Source of the DNA: Rhodoblastus acidophilus
GTDB lineage: Bacteria > Pseudomonadota > Alphaproteobacteria > Rhizobiales > Beijerinckiaceae
Assembly (NCBI RefSeq): GCF_009720655.1
Contig: NZ_WNKS01000002.1
Location: 186,001-250,000, forward strand
DNA: 64,000 nt
Direction: 5' to 3'
This document shows positions 45,100 to 56,692 of this stretch, piece after piece. The translations under genes and the position numbers were made by a program. Below the pieces are notes generated by a model, which had not been told where the DNA came from, ran no database searches, and worked only from the letters and a program-made list of their open reading frames with translations. Position 1 is the stretch's first letter; every line of letters begins with the position of its first letter.

Positions 45100-46107
45100 A
45101 TGCGTCCGCAGGACTTGGCTGTGCTGCGCCCGGAGGGCCTGTTCTGCCCACCGGGCGATTTTCTCATCGACCCGCTGCGGCCCGCCGCGCGGGCAGTGAT
45201 TACGCACGGCCATTCCGACCACGCGCGCCCCGGCCACGACGAGGTCATTTGCACCGAGGCCACCGCCGCCATCATGCAAGCCCGGCTCGGCGAGCGCGCG
45301 GCCGGGCGGTTCTCGACCCTGCGCTACGGCGAAAAAGTGCGGATCGGCGAGGTCGACGTCACCCTGGTTCCCGCCGGCCACGTGCTCGGGTCAGCGCAGG
45401 TTCTTTTGGAGTGGCGCGGCCTGCGAATCGTGTTTTCGGGGGATTACAAGCGCGATGCCGACCCGACCTGCGCCCCGTTCGAGCCGGTTCGCTGCCATGT
45501 CTTCATCACCGAGGCCACCTTTGGCCTGCCGGTGTTCCGCCGTCCGCCGCCCGGCGACGAGCTGGAGAAACTGCGCCTTTCCATGGCGCGCGCGCCCGAG
45601 CGTTGGCATGTCGTGGGCGCGTATGCCTTGGGCAAGGCGCAACGTCTGGTCGCCGAAATACGCGCGGCCGGCGACGACCGCGCCATAGCGATGCATGGCG
45701 CGGCGATAAAAATCTGCGAGCTCTACCAAAACTTTGGCGCAAAACTCGGCGCGCTGGAGCCGGCCAGCGCCGAAAGCACAAAATCTTCGGCGCCGGGCTT
45801 GGTCATCTGCCCGCCGTCGGCCTTGCAGGACCGCTGGTCGCAAAAGTTTGGGGACGCCGTGCGCGGCATGGCTTCGGGCTGGATGCAGATCAAGGGCCGC
45901 GCCCGCCAGCGCAACGTGGAATTGCCGCTGATCCTCTCGGACCACGCCGACTGGCCCGCCCTGCAACAAACCATTCTCGACACCGGCGCGGAGGAAATCT
46001 GGATCACCCACGGCCAGGAAGACGCGCTGATGCGCTGGTGCGACTTGCGCGGCCTTTTCGCCCGCCCGCTCAATCTTCACGGTTATGAGGGGGAAGAGGC
46101 GGAATGA
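45100..46107 (+). CDS. Ligase-associated MBL-fold DNA exonuclease
   Basis: 335 residues from the ATG at 45100, preferred to the TTG at 45094. The metallo-beta-lactamase signature HGHSDH (36-41) is followed by PAGHVLGSAQV, FSGDYKRDADP, a beta-CASP-like insertion and ILSDHADWP near residue 285, as in SNM1/Artemis-type nucleases. The family is predicted to be a 3'-end or 5'-end processing exonuclease acting with the adjacent ATP-dependent ligase. The stop overlaps the ligase start as ATGA. Confidence 0.93.
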   Translation: MRPQDLAVLRPEGLFCPPGDFLIDPLRPAARAVITHGHSDHARPGHDEVICTEATAAIMQARLGERAAGRFSTLRYGEKVRIGEVDVTLVPAGHVLGSAQVLLEWRGLRIVFSGDYKRDADPTCAPFEPVRCHVFITEATFGLPVFRRPPPGDELEKLRLSMARAPERWHVVGAYALGKAQRLVAEIRAAGDDRAIAMHGAAIKICELYQNFGAKLGALEPASAESTKSSAPGLVICPPSALQDRWSQKFGDAVRGMASGWMQIKGRARQRNVELPLILSDHADWPALQQTILDTGAEEIWITHGQEDALMRWCDLRGLFARPLNLHGYEGEEAE

Positions 46108-47834
46108 AGGATTTTTCGAATCTTCTCGAAAACTTGCTCTGCCAGCCGGCGCGCAATGGAAAACTGGCGCTGCTGGTCGATTATCTCAACCGCACGCCCG
46201 ATCCCGACCGCGGCTATTCGCTGGCCGCCCTGTGCGGCGATCTCGTGCTGGACGAGGTCAAGCCGGGTCTGTTGCGCGCCTTGATCGAGGAGCGCGCCGA
46301 CCCCATCCTGTTTCGGCTGTCCTACGATTTTGTCGGCGATCTCTCCGAAACCATCGCGCTGATGTGGGAGCCGGGCGAAGCGGCGGAGCCGCCGGGACTG
46401 GCGCAGATCGTCGAATCCATGCGCGCCATGTCCAAAGCCGAAGCGCGGCGGCGCCTGCCCGGCTGGCTCGACACGCTCGACGGGACCGGCCGTTGGGCGC
46501 TGCTCAAACTGGTGACCGGCGCGCTGCGCGTCGGCGTTTCCACCGGCCTCGCCAAACAGGCCCTTTCGCAATGGAGCGGCGTGGCGCAGACGGAGATCGA
46601 AGAGGTTTGGCATGGTTTCGCGCCGCCCTACCTGCCGCTGTTCGCCTGGCTTTCGGGCGCGGCGGCGCGCCCCTCCGCCTGTGACGCCCTGTGCTTCCAT
46701 TCGCCCATGCTGGCGCATCCCATCGACGACGCGGATTTCGAAAGACTGGAGCCGGGCGATTTCAAGGCCGAATGGAAGTGGGATGGGATCAGGGTTCAGT
46801 TGAAAGGCCGCTCGGGGGCCGGCGCCCGCCTGTTCTCGCGCTCCGGCGACGATATTTCCGCCGCTTTTCCGGAATTGGTCGCCTCTTCAGGCGAAGGCCT
46901 CGATTTGCTCCCTCTCCCCGCAAGCGGGGAGAGGGCGGGGGTGAGGGGCGGGGGCGTTAGCCCCGACGTCGTCAGGAAAGCATCCGGCGTACATGGTCAC
47001 CCCCTCGTGTTTGCCGGCGGGCTGGACGGGGAGCTGGTCGCGCTGGAGCCGGGGAAAACCGGGCTGGAAGCCGTGGCGAGCTTTTCCACCTTGCAGCAGC
47101 GGCTCAATCGCAAAACCATTTCCGCCGCCATGCTGGCGCGCATCCCCGTGGCGATCATCGCCTACGATCTGCTGTTTGCCGCCGACGCCAGCGGCGAAAA
47201 CTGGACCGACGTGCGGCCGCTGCCGTTTCTGGAGCGCCGCCGCCTGCTGGAACAGGCGGTCGCGAAGGCCGACGATCCCCGCCTGCTGCTGTCGCCGCTG
47301 CTCTCGTTCGAACATTGGGACGCGCTCGCGGCCCAACGCGCGGTTTCAGCGGAACATCCCAGCGTCGAGGGCGTGATGCTCAAGCGCAAGGCCAGCCCCT
47401 ATATCGCCGGGCGGCCGAAGGGCGAGTGGTTCAAGTGGAAGCGCGACGCCCATTTGCTCGACTGCGTGGTGATGTACGCGCAGCGCGGTCACGGCAAGCG
47501 CGCCTCGCTCTATTCCGACTACACCTTTGGCCTGTGGAGCGGCGATGCGCTGCTGCCGGTCGGCAAAGCCTATTTCGGTTTTACGGATGCGGAGCTGGCC
47601 CAGCTCGACCGTTTTGTCCGGCAGAATACGGTGCAGAAATTCGGTCCGGTGCGCGAAGTGGTTCACGCATCGGACAACGGCCTTGTTCTGGAAATCGCCT
47701 TCGAAGGCGTGCAAGTCTCCCCCCGGCACAAATCCGGCTACGCCATGCGCTTTCCGCGCATCAACCGCATCCGACGCGACAAGAGACCGGCCGAAGCCGA
47801 TCAATTGGAAGCGCTGGCCAAACTGGCGCGGTAA
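46104..47834 (+). CDS. ATP-dependent DNA ligase, ligase-associated type, with in-frame repeat insertion
   Basis: 576 residues. The N-terminal DNA-binding domain (about 1-190) precedes adenylation motif I EWKWDGIR with the nucleotidyl-accepting Lys225, LFSRSGDD (motif Ia/III region), the LDGELVAL motif near 310, EGVMLKRKASPY, and the OB-fold motif with EWFKWKRDAHLLD. Residues about 267-305 (containing LPLPASGERAGVRGGG) are not ligase-like. They are the translation of a palindromic repeat at 46905-46954 and its flank, in frame, between motifs III and IIIa. Related ligases are about 530-540 residues, which agrees with an insertion of roughly 35-40. Whether the enzyme remains active is unknown, but all catalytic motifs survive. 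Confidence 0.93.
   Translation: MKDFSNLLENLLCQPARNGKLALLVDYLNRTPDPDRGYSLAALCGDLVLDEVKPGLLRALIEERADPILFRLSYDFVGDLSETIALMWEPGEAAEPPGLAQIVESMRAMSKAEARRRLPGWLDTLDGTGRWALLKLVTGALRVGVSTGLAKQALSQWSGVAQTEIEEVWHGFAPPYLPLFAWLSGAAARPSACDALCFHSPMLAHPIDDADFERLEPGDFKAEWKWDGIRVQLKGRSGAGARLFSRSGDDISAAFPELVASSGEGLDLLPLPASGERAGVRGGGVSPDVVRKASGVHGHPLVFAGGLDGELVALEPGKTGLEAVASFSTLQQRLNRKTISAAMLARIPVAIIAYDLLFAADASGENWTDVRPLPFLERRRLLEQAVAKADDPRLLLSPLLSFEHWDALAAQRAVSAEHPSVEGVMLKRKASPYIAGRPKGEWFKWKRDAHLLDCVVMYAQRGHGKRASLYSDYTFGLWSGDALLPVGKAYFGFTDAELAQLDRFVRQNTVQKFGPVREVVHASDNGLVLEIAFEGVQVSPRHKSGYAMRFPRINRIRRDKRPAEADQLEALAKLAR
46905..46954. repeat. Palindromic dispersed repeat inside the DNA ligase gene
   Basis: A 12-bp perfect stem CCCTCTCCCCGC / GCGGGGAGAGGG around AA (46910-46935) followed by CGGGGGTGAGGGGCGGGGG. 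This is the typical core of a repeat usually found between genes in alpha- and gammaproteobacteria. Here it is read as coding sequence without disturbing the frame. Confidence 0.85.
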
Positions 47835-49175
47835 TCAGGCGGCGGCGGCGACCGCCTCGCAAACCTCGTCGACGATGCTCTCGATCACAAGCCTGTCGTC
47901 GCCCTCGGCCATCACGCGAATGACCGGCTCTGTGCCGGAGGGTCGGATCACCAGCCGCCCCTCATTGCCAAGTTTTTGTTTGGCGGCCTGAATCACCTTG
48001 GCGACCGACTCGGTCTCCAGAGGCTTGCCGCCCTTGAAGCGCACGTTCTTCAGAATCTGCGGCAGCGGATCGAAGGCGTGGCAGACTTCGGAGACCGGCT
48101 TGCCACGGCGCTTGACCACCGCCATGACCTGCATCGCCGCAACCAAGCCGTCGCCGGTGGTGCAATAATCGGACAGGATCATGTGCCCGGACTGCTCGCC
48201 GCCGACGTTATAGCCATGCTCGCGCATGTGCTCGAGCACGTAGCGGTCGCCGACCGGCGTGCGCGCCAGCGACAGACCCAAAGAGCCGAGATAACGCTCC
48301 AGTCCGAGATTGGACATCACGGTCGCCACAATGCCTGGCCGGGACAGTTTGCCGTCGGCGCGCCAGTCCTGCGCCACCACCGCCATGAGTTGATCGCCGT
48401 CGACCAAGCGGCCATGTTCATCGACGATGAGGACGCGATCCGCGTCGCCATCGAGCGCAATGCCGATATCGGCGCGCAGTTCCCGCACCCGTTGCGCAAG
48501 CGCCTGGGGCGCGGTCGAACCGACGTTGCGGTTGATATTAAAACCGTCGGGCTCGACGCCGAGCGAAAACACTTCGGCGCCCAGTTCCCACAACGCTTCC
48601 GGCGCCACCTTGTAGGACGCGCCATTGGCGCAATCGATCACCACCCGCATGCCCTCGAACGACATGTTGCGCGGCAAGGTGTGCTTGGCGAATTCGACAT
48701 AGCGCGCGCGAACATCATCGACGCGGCGCGCCCGACCGAGGGCGGAAGACCCCGCCAGTTTCGAGCCGAGATCGCCTTCGATCAAAGCTTCGATCTGCCG
48801 CTCCACCTCGTCCGAGAGTTTAAAACCCTGCGGACCGAACAATTTGATGCCGTTGTCCTCGAAAGGATTGTGCGAGGCGGAAATCATCACACCGAGATCC
48901 GCCCGCATGGAGCGGGTCAGCATGGCGACCGCCGGCGTGGGCATGGGGCCCAGCAGCAGCACGTCCATACCGACGGAGGTGAAGCCGGCGACCAGCGCGT
49001 ATTCGATCATGTAACCGGAAAGACGCGTGTCCTTCCCGATCACAACACGATGCCGATAGTCTCCGTTTTGAAAAACGATGCCGGCGGCCTGTCCGACTTT
49101 CAGCGCCAGTTCCGGGGTTATGACCTTGTTGGCGAGGCCACGAATGCCGTCCGTGCCGAAAAACTTGCGGCTCAT
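47835..49175 (-). CDS. glmM: Phosphoglucosamine mutase
   Basis: 446 residues. It converts glucosamine-6-phosphate to glucosamine-1-phosphate for UDP-GlcNAc and cell-wall synthesis. FGTDGIRG at the N-terminus, the active serine in ISASHNP (Ser101), the metal-binding DGDADR and the C-terminal [15 protein letters not shown] are intact. It abuts the ligase stop codon directly, tail to tail with no gap. The order tilS-ftsH-glmM is the usual alphaproteobacterial one. Confidence 0.97.
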   Translation of the reverse strand: MSRKFFGTDGIRGLANKVITPELALKVGQAAGIVFQNGDYRHRVVIGKDTRLSGYMIEYALVAGFTSVGMDVLLLGPMPTPAVAMLTRSMRADLGVMISASHNPFEDNGIKLFGPQGFKLSDEVERQIEALIEGDLGSKLAGSSALGRARRVDDVRARYVEFAKHTLPRNMSFEGMRVVIDCANGASYKVAPEALWELGAEVFSLGVEPDGFNINRNVGSTAPQALAQRVRELRADIGIALDGDADRVLIVDEHGRLVDGDQLMAVVAQDWRADGKLSRPGIVATVMSNLGLERYLGSLGLSLARTPVGDRYVLEHMREHGYNVGGEQSGHMILSDYCTTGDGLVAAMQVMAVVKRRGKPVSEVCHAFDPLPQILKNVRFKGGKPLETESVAKVIQAAKQKLGNEGRLVIRPSGTEPVIRVMAEGDDRLVIESIVDEVCEAVAAAA

Positions 49176-49255
49176 ATTAGCGAATCTCCAATTCCTGAGG
49201 CAAATCTATCGTAAAATGACAGCGCCCTCCAGAATTCATCAATGTTTAACGTGGT

Positions 49256-49288
49256 CAAAATGTCGACGGGCGGAAAACCGCCCGTCGA
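49256..49288 (-). terminator. Rho-independent terminator after ftsH
   Basis: A perfect 11-bp stem TCGACGGGCGG / CCGCCCGTCGA (49263-49288) with a 4-nt loop. On the minus strand it is followed by CATTTTG. It lies between ftsH and glmM, so glmM probably has its own promoter or depends on read-through. Confidence 0.75.
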
Positions 49289-49297
49289 ACCACCGGA

Positions 49298-51220
<1,923 letters not shown>

Positions 51221-51327
51221 CTCTTCCTTGCGTAGCCTTTCCGACCGATGGAGCGCGCCGGTCGCATCGAAACTTGAATGTAGTTGCGCAGGTTCCACTT
51301 GCCAAGTGAAGGACAGTGGTTTGATTT

Positions 51328-52323
51328 TCAAAGGCCCCGCTTGCGCTGAGGCTCCAACGCGATTTTCAGGCGCCTGTCACGGTTCAGGGTGACGACGCAG
51401 CCGCCCAAAGTGGCGAAAAGTTCGGCATCCGTTTTCAGCGCGGTTTCCAGTCTGACGGCCAGGCGTTCGACGCGCTCCAGGCGAGACGCCGGAGCGCCAG
51501 CCGCCTTGATCAACGCCAGTTGCAGGACATATTCGATGATCGCCGTCGGCGCATTCAGCGCGTTCGAAAAATCATAGGCATGGTTTTCGGTCGGAATTTG
51601 AGCCTCTTCGAGAAAACGCATCGCCGCCCACGCCAAAGCGCGGTCGCACTTTTCCGCCCGCTCGGAAAGTTTTGAGGCGCGTTCGCGCGTAAACCCGAGA
51701 CGGTGCAGGGGCGCGGCCAGTTCGCGCCATTGGGCGCGCGCAAATCTCGGGTCCGCATTGGAGGGATCGTCAAAAAATTCTTGGCCCCGCGCTCGGCAAT
51801 AGTCGACCAAGGCCGCCTTCGGCAGGTGAAGCAGGGGACGGACGAGCCGTCCGCCAGAAAAACCCTGGTCACGGGACATTCCGGAGAGACCGGCGATCCC
51901 GCTGCCGCGCGCCAGCCGGATCATCACGGTCTCCCATTGGTCGTCGGCGTGATGCGCCGTGGCGAGCGCCGTCGCCCCGATTTCGCGCATATGATCGACA
52001 AGCAGAGCGTAGCGCGCGCTCCGGGCGCGCTCCTGAACGCCGGTGATCGGCTTTTCGCCCGTCCAGACCAGGGTTTTGTGCGCCATGCCGAGGGCGAGAG
52101 ACCATTCCGCGACCTTGGCCGCCTCGATCGCCGCCTCGGCCCTGAGCCCATGATCGACGGTCGCGGTAAAAAACCGGGGCGCCTTCGGATCGGCGTCGCG
52201 CCAGGCCGCCGCGAGATGCAGGAGCGCCATGGAATCGGGCCCGCCGGAGATGGCGAGCAGAACGACCGAATGCAACGCCAGCGCTTCGAGCATCCGCGCC
52301 GGATTCGCCGTGTCGTCGCTCAA
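51328..52323 (-). CDS. tilS: tRNA(Ile)-lysidine synthase
   Basis: 331 residues. The PP-loop SGGPDS (26-31) and the HHADDQWET motif identify TilS, which converts C34 of tRNA-Ile2 to lysidine. The N-terminal catalytic domain is complete; the C-terminal part is short, as in many alphaproteobacteria. The start is a TTG at 52323 overlapping the cpoB stop; an ATG at 52293 just before the PP-loop strand is the alternative. Confidence 0.94.
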   Translation of the reverse strand: MSDDTANPARMLEALALHSVVLLAISGGPDSMALLHLAAAWRDADPKAPRFFTATVDHGLRAEAAIEAAKVAEWSLALGMAHKTLVWTGEKPITGVQERARSARYALLVDHMREIGATALATAHHADDQWETVMIRLARGSGIAGLSGMSRDQGFSGGRLVRPLLHLPKAALVDYCRARGQEFFDDPSNADPRFARAQWRELAAPLHRLGFTRERASKLSERAEKCDRALAWAAMRFLEEAQIPTENHAYDFSNALNAPTAIIEYVLQLALIKAAGAPASRLERVERLAVRLETALKTDAELFATLGGCVVTLNRDRRLKIALEPQRKRGL

Positions 52324-53306
52324 CAGGCCGCCTTTTTGGCCTCACGCGCGGCCGACTGCTTTTCCGAAGCGGATGCATTGGGATATTTGCGCGGCAATTC
52401 GGCGAAGAAGGCGCAGGCCTGCTCCTTGGCGCCCAGCGCGTTCAGGGACACGCCGAGCTTGACCATCGCGCCCGGCGCGACGCTGCTTTTCGAGTAATCC
52501 GTGGCGATTTTCAAGAATTGCTCGGCCGCTTCGCGGTGGCGATTCTGGTAATAATAGCTTTCGCCATAGTGGAAGATCGCGGGCGCATTGTAGCGCGTGC
52601 CCGGATGCTTTTGCAGGAAGCCGGCAAACGCCTGCTGCGCCGCGTCGTAGCGTTGCGCCTTCAGCAGCTCGGAGGCGGCGTCGAAATCCGCCTTCACCGG
52701 ATCGGCCGACGGCGTCGCGCCCGGAGGCTCCAGGGCCACGGGCGTCGCGGTCCCATCGTTGCGCGCGCCCCTAGGGCTGATGTCCAGCGGCGCCAGCGGA
52801 TCGTTGTCGACGCGCAGCGGCTTGCTCGCCGAATGCGGCGATCCCAACTCCTTGGGCGCGCCCGGCGCCCCGCCTTGGGCGGACGGATCGAACGCGTCGC
52901 GCCGCCGCCCCTCGCCGACTGCAGGAGATGGAGGCGCCGGCGGCTGAACCTGGGCCACCGGGGGCGACGCAGGCTGGTCCGGAAGCTCGGAGCGCCGCTG
53001 GGGCTGACGCGCCCCGCCCTGCTCCTGGAAACGCTGGTCGACATCCATCTGGAATTTGCGCAGCATGTCTTCCATGCGCTTGATCTGGTACTGCAACTGC
53101 TCGACCTGGCCGTTCAGGGTCCGCACCTGCGATTCCAGGCGGTCGACGCGCAGCGATGCGCTCGGGTCCTCGGCAGGGCCGCGATCCTCGATATCGACAG
53201 GCGGTCGATCGAATCTCTGCGCGCGCGCCTCGGTGGCGGCTCCCGCGAGAAAAATCGCGCACGCCACTCCAAAGGCGCGAAAATACGCGTTGTTATTCCG
53301 GTTCAT
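52320..53306 (-). CDS. cpoB: Tol-Pal system coordinator CpoB (YbgF)
   Basis: 328 residues from the ATG at 53306 with GAGGGTAGG upstream. It has a signal peptide ending AGAATEARA, an N-terminal trimerising coiled coil (RVDRLESQVRTLNGQVEQLQYQIKRMEDMLRKF, roughly 52-84) and a Pro-rich linker. The C-terminal TPR domain is AFAGFLQKHPGTRYNAPAIFHYGESYYYQNRHREAAEQFLKIATDYSKSS. It links outer-membrane constriction by Tol-Pal to septal peptidoglycan synthesis in the periplasm. Encoded after pal and before tilS. Confidence 0.93.
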   Translation of the reverse strand: MNRNNNAYFRAFGVACAIFLAGAATEARAQRFDRPPVDIEDRGPAEDPSASLRVDRLESQVRTLNGQVEQLQYQIKRMEDMLRKFQMDVDQRFQEQGGARQPQRRSELPDQPASPPVAQVQPPAPPSPAVGEGRRRDAFDPSAQGGAPGAPKELGSPHSASKPLRVDNDPLAPLDISPRGARNDGTATPVALEPPGATPSADPVKADFDAASELLKAQRYDAAQQAFAGFLQKHPGTRYNAPAIFHYGESYYYQNRHREAAEQFLKIATDYSKSSVAPGAMVKLGVSLNALGAKEQACAFFAELPRKYPNASASEKQSAAREAKKAAC

Positions 53307-53396
53307 CCTACCCTCGGAAGCGCTTTGAGTCGCCACATTCTACACCAGGAACCCTCGCGACAAGCGGCAAAAGTGGCGATTGCGCGCCAACACGCA

Positions 53397-53427
53397 AACG
53401 AAAATTCGACGCCGAGGCGTCGAATTT
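53397..53427 (-). terminator. Terminator between pal and cpoB
   Basis: An 11-bp perfect stem AAATTCGACGC / GCGTCGAATTT with a 4-nt loop, followed on the minus strand by TTCGTTTG. It could end or attenuate the tol-pal transcript before cpoB. Confidence 0.6.
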
Positions 53428-53452
53428 CGGCAGGCTTCCGCAAAAAACCGCG

Positions 53453-53977
53453 TCAGGCGCCCGGCTTGAGCACCGTCACGGCGCGGCGATTTTGCGACCA
53501 GCAGGAGATGTCGTCGCACACCGCCACCGGGCGCTCCTTGCCATAGGAGATCGTCTTGATGCGCGCGGCGGAGACGCCGCGCGAAATCAGATAGTTCTTC
53601 GTCGCCTCGGCGCGGCGGGCGCCCAGCGCGAAATTGTATTCGCGAGTGCCGCGTTCGTCCGCATGGCCTTCGACGGTAAAGGCGTAGCTGGCGTACTGGT
53701 TCAGCCAGCGCGCCTGCTTGTCGAGCGTCGCCTGTCCCGACCCGTTGATCTCCGACGAATCGCTGTCGAAGAAGATGCGGTCGCCGACATTGACGACGAA
53801 ATCCTGGGTCGAGCCGGGCGACGCGGCCCCGGCGGCGCCGACGCCGCCGACCCCAGAGCGACCGGCCCCGGAGCCGTTGAGTCCGTCGAGATCGGTCGGA
53901 TTCTTGGAGCAGGCGCCCAGAGCCACGGCGACAGCAATGACCCCGGCGAGTTTCAGTTGATGCATCGAAATATTCAT
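53453..53977 (-). CDS. pal: Peptidoglycan-associated lipoprotein Pal
   Basis: 174 residues. The lipobox LGAC (Cys23) gives an outer-membrane lipoprotein. A Gly/Ala-rich linker is followed by an OmpA-like domain with VEGHADERGTREYN and ALGARRAEATKNYL, which binds peptidoglycan. GGAG lies 8 nt before the ATG at 53977. Pal interacts with TolB and stabilises the envelope during division. Confidence 0.96.
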   Translation of the reverse strand: MNISMHQLKLAGVIAVAVALGACSKNPTDLDGLNGSGAGRSGVGGVGAAGAASPGSTQDFVVNVGDRIFFDSDSSEINGSGQATLDKQARWLNQYASYAFTVEGHADERGTREYNFALGARRAEATKNYLISRGVSAARIKTISYGKERPVAVCDDISCWSQNRRAVTVLKPGA

Positions 53978-54048
53978 CCGGCGCGCTCCTTTGGCTGGCG
54001 GATTGAGCTTTCCGCCAGTGGTAGCCTGCGAAACATTAAGCGAAGGTT

Positions 54049-54075
54049 TTCGTAACCTTGATAAGGGGTTACGAA
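54049..54075. other. Hairpin in the tolB-pal intergenic region
   Basis: TTCGTAACC and GGTTACGAA form a 9-bp stem with a 9-nt loop, 72 nt upstream of the pal start, within a 232-nt gap. No T-run follows on the pal-sense strand, so it is more likely an RNA processing or stabilising structure than a terminator. Function uncertain. Confidence 0.4.
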
Positions 54076-54209
54076 ATCCGGCGAATTTGTGGCGTTTGGG
54101 CCCATGGTTAACAAGACGTTTCTGGCCAGAATGGGGCGAAAGCTTCGCCTTTTATTTTGACGCGCTGTCTTCACGCGAACCGGCATTCCCTTCGCTTGAA
54201 AGCGCTTCG

Positions 54210-55505
54210 TTACCCCAGCAACGGGCTCCAGGACGGATCGGAGGCGAAGCCCGGCGTCGTCACCGGGAATTCGCCGCGTCCGAAAATGTCGACCATGAAC
54301 AGTTTCGGGCCGCCGCCGCCATTGCGGAAGAACATGACGAACAGGCCGTTGGGCGCCCAGCTCGGACCTTCGTTATGAAATCCTTCGGCGAGGATGCGCT
54401 CTCCGGAACCGTCGGGCTTCATCACGCCGATGGCGAAACCGCCACTGCCCTGGCGGGTGAAGGCGATGTAGTCGCCCTTGGGCGACCAAACCGGCGTCGA
54501 ATAGCGGCCTTGGCCGAAGGAGATGCGGTTGGCCCCGCCCCCGCCGGCGCCCATGACATAGATCTGCTGGGTGCCGCCCCGGTCGGATTCGAACGCAATT
54601 TTCGAACCGTCCGGCGAATAGGACGGGGAGGTGTCGATGGCGCCGGAATCTGTCAAACGCGTGGTCGCGCGCGTGCGCAGGTCCATCGAATAAAGGTTGG
54701 CGGCGCCCGCTTGCGACAGCGACATCACCACCCGCTGGCCGTCAGGCGAAAAACGCGGCGAAAAGGTCATGCCCGGGAAATTGCCGACGACTTCGCGCTG
54801 TCCCGTGTCGATGTTGAGCAGGAAGACGCGCGGGTCCTCGGAGCCGAACGCCATATAGGTGAGCTCCTGCGAATTGGGCGAGAACCGGGGCGTCACCACC
54901 AAATCGTCGCCGCGCGTGAGATGGCGGAGGCTGGCGCCGTCGAGGTCCATGATCGACAGGCGCTTGCGGCGGTTTTCGCGCGGCCCGCTCTCGTCGACAA
55001 AGGCGACGCGGGTGTCGAAAAATCCTTTTTCCCCGGTGATTTTCGAAAAAATCGCGTCCGAGACAATGTGGGCGACGCGGCGCGCATTGTTGGGGTCGGT
55101 GACATATTGCTGTCCCGCGGCCTGTGCGCCGGAGCCGACGTCCCAGAGCCGGAATTCGGTTTTCATCCGTCCCTCGCCGCGCCCCGACCGCCCCGTGACG
55201 ACGAATTGGGCGTTCACGGCGCGCGCGGCCGCAAGGTTCGGCGCGGCGTCCGGATTGCCGCCGAGGTCGCCGGCCTCGACGGGATTGAGGAAAACCGAGC
55301 GCTTGAAATTGTTGACGATGATCGTGCTCATCGATGCGCCGCTGTCGCCGCCGAACGGGGCCACCGCGACATTGACCGGCTTGAAGTCGCCGCCGCCGCG
55401 CACGTCGATGTAGCGTTCGGCGAAACTTGCGCCGCGAATCAAGGGAACGGCGGCCAATCCGCCGAGCAAGGCGGCGGCATGGCGGCGGGTCGGAGCAAAG
55501 GTCAT
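54210..55505 (-). CDS. tolB: Tol-Pal system protein TolB
   Basis: 431 residues. A signal peptide (residues about 1-27, with [23 protein letters not shown] carrying a twin-arginine-like start) is followed by the N-terminal TolB domain ([20 protein letters not shown]). A six-bladed PD40/WD40-like propeller follows, with repeated F.SPDG and [19 protein letters not shown] motifs. Periplasmic partner of Pal and TolA. AGGAC precedes the ATG. Confidence 0.96.
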   Translation of the reverse strand: MTFAPTRRHAAALLGGLAAVPLIRGASFAERYIDVRGGGDFKPVNVAVAPFGGDSGASMSTIIVNNFKRSVFLNPVEAGDLGGNPDAAPNLAAARAVNAQFVVTGRSGRGEGRMKTEFRLWDVGSGAQAAGQQYVTDPNNARRVAHIVSDAIFSKITGEKGFFDTRVAFVDESGPRENRRKRLSIMDLDGASLRHLTRGDDLVVTPRFSPNSQELTYMAFGSEDPRVFLLNIDTGQREVVGNFPGMTFSPRFSPDGQRVVMSLSQAGAANLYSMDLRTRATTRLTDSGAIDTSPSYSPDGSKIAFESDRGGTQQIYVMGAGGGGANRISFGQGRYSTPVWSPKGDYIAFTRQGSGGFAIGVMKPDGSGERILAEGFHNEGPSWAPNGLFVMFFRNGGGGPKLFMVDIFGRGEFPVTTPGFASDPSWSPLLG

Positions 55506-55541
55506 TTCTGTCGTCCTGCGTCTGTTGGGATCAGGTTTTCG

Positions 55542-56672
55542 TCAGTCCTGCGGGTTGAAGGCGACGGTGGAATCCTTCCACTGCTCGAAATAGGGCGCGA
55601 ATTGCGCGGGAATTTTCATGGGGTTGCAGGACCGCACCGCGCGCAGGGCGCTTTCGGCCAAGGCGCGGGCCGTGGGGTCTGACGGCGGGTTGATCAGCAC
55701 CGGCGCCGCCGCCAGCGATCCGTCCGACCGAAAGGCCACGCGCACCTTGGGCACGTAATGCGGCGTCTCCGAGAAGGCCACATAGTTCCAGCACTGCTTG
55801 TAGCGTTCGCGCAAATAGCCATCGAGCGCGTCGGCCATCGACGGCGACATTTTGGCGGCATGGGCGTTCGGCGCGCCCGCCGCGGGGGCGTGGCTCACTT
55901 CGCGGCCGGCCGAGCCGCGCGACTGCGCGGGCTCACGGCTCAGCAGTTTTGAAATGTCCGCCAGATTCGGCGAAGGGCGCGCGTTGCTTTCCTCGCCGGA
56001 TTTGGGTTTCGGCGGCTTGTCGCTCGGATTTTCCGTCGGTTTCGCGTCCTTGCTCTGCGACGAAGACAACAGCTTGGCGACCTCATCCAGTTTCGGCGGC
56101 TTGGGCGTCGGCTTTTCCAGAGGTTTGGGCGGCTGCGGCGGCTTGGGCGGTTGCGGCGGCGGCGGCTCGGGCTTGGCCTCGGCCTTCTTTTCCGGCGGTT
56201 TTGGGCGCGGCGGCGGCTTCACCGGCTCGGCGTCGTCCTTTTCCGGATCTTCCTTTTCCTCGGCTTTTTCCGGCGGCTTCGGCGGCGGCTTGGGCGTGGG
56301 TTTGACCTCAGGCTTCGGCTCCGGCGGCCGGACCGGCGGAGGCGGAGGCGGCTCTTCGGAAGGTTCAGGCTGGCGCTTGAGCGGCGGCGGAGGGCTCGAA
56401 ACCTCCTTTTGCGCCTTGGGCGTCGGAGGCGTCGGTTTCTGCTCGTCGGCCTGCGCGACGCGGTCAACGCGCGGCTTGGGCGCGATCTCCTTGATCTTCT
56501 CGCCCTTCATGATCTGGCTGAATTGCGCGTCGGTGATGGTTTCCACCGGAACGGCTTCGTGGGCGTCGTCGAACTTGTGTTCGCTGGTAAAATGGATGAG
56601 CAGAAACGCCAGCACGCCCAGATGGACGGCCGCCGACACAAACAGGCCCGGTTCGGAGCGCGAAATCTTCAC
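55542..56672 (-). CDS. tolA: Tol-Pal system protein TolA (TonB-like energy transducer)
   Basis: 376 residues from a GTG at 56672. One N-terminal membrane helix (GLFVSAAVHLGVLAFLLIHF) is followed by a very long Pro/Lys/Glu-rich periplasmic spacer (about 70-250, with PPPPLKRQPEP and PKPPPKPPEKAEEKE). A TolA C-terminal domain follows, with CWNYVAFSETPHYVPKVRVAF and SCNPMKIPAQFAPYFEQWKD. It transmits proton-motive energy from TolQR to TolB/Pal. It lies 20 nt after tolR. Confidence 0.93.
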   Translation of the reverse strand: MKISRSEPGLFVSAAVHLGVLAFLLIHFTSEHKFDDAHEAVPVETITDAQFSQIMKGEKIKEIAPKPRVDRVAQADEQKPTPPTPKAQKEVSSPPPPLKRQPEPSEEPPPPPPVRPPEPKPEVKPTPKPPPKPPEKAEEKEDPEKDDAEPVKPPPRPKPPEKKAEAKPEPPPPQPPKPPQPPKPLEKPTPKPPKLDEVAKLLSSSQSKDAKPTENPSDKPPKPKSGEESNARPSPNLADISKLLSREPAQSRGSAGREVSHAPAAGAPNAHAAKMSPSMADALDGYLRERYKQCWNYVAFSETPHYVPKVRVAFRSDGSLAAAPVLINPPSDPTARALAESALRAVRSCNPMKIPAQFAPYFEQWKDSTVAFNPQD

Positions 56673-56692
56673 CGCCGCATCACCCGCAAAAC

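Noticed and set aside
42834-46088. A 1084-codon open frame on the plus strand across the helicase and exonuclease region
   Set aside because: It is antisense to the intact Lhr-type helicase over most of its length, has Arg/Gly/His-rich low-complexity translation and no domain; it reflects the strong GC bias at third positions.
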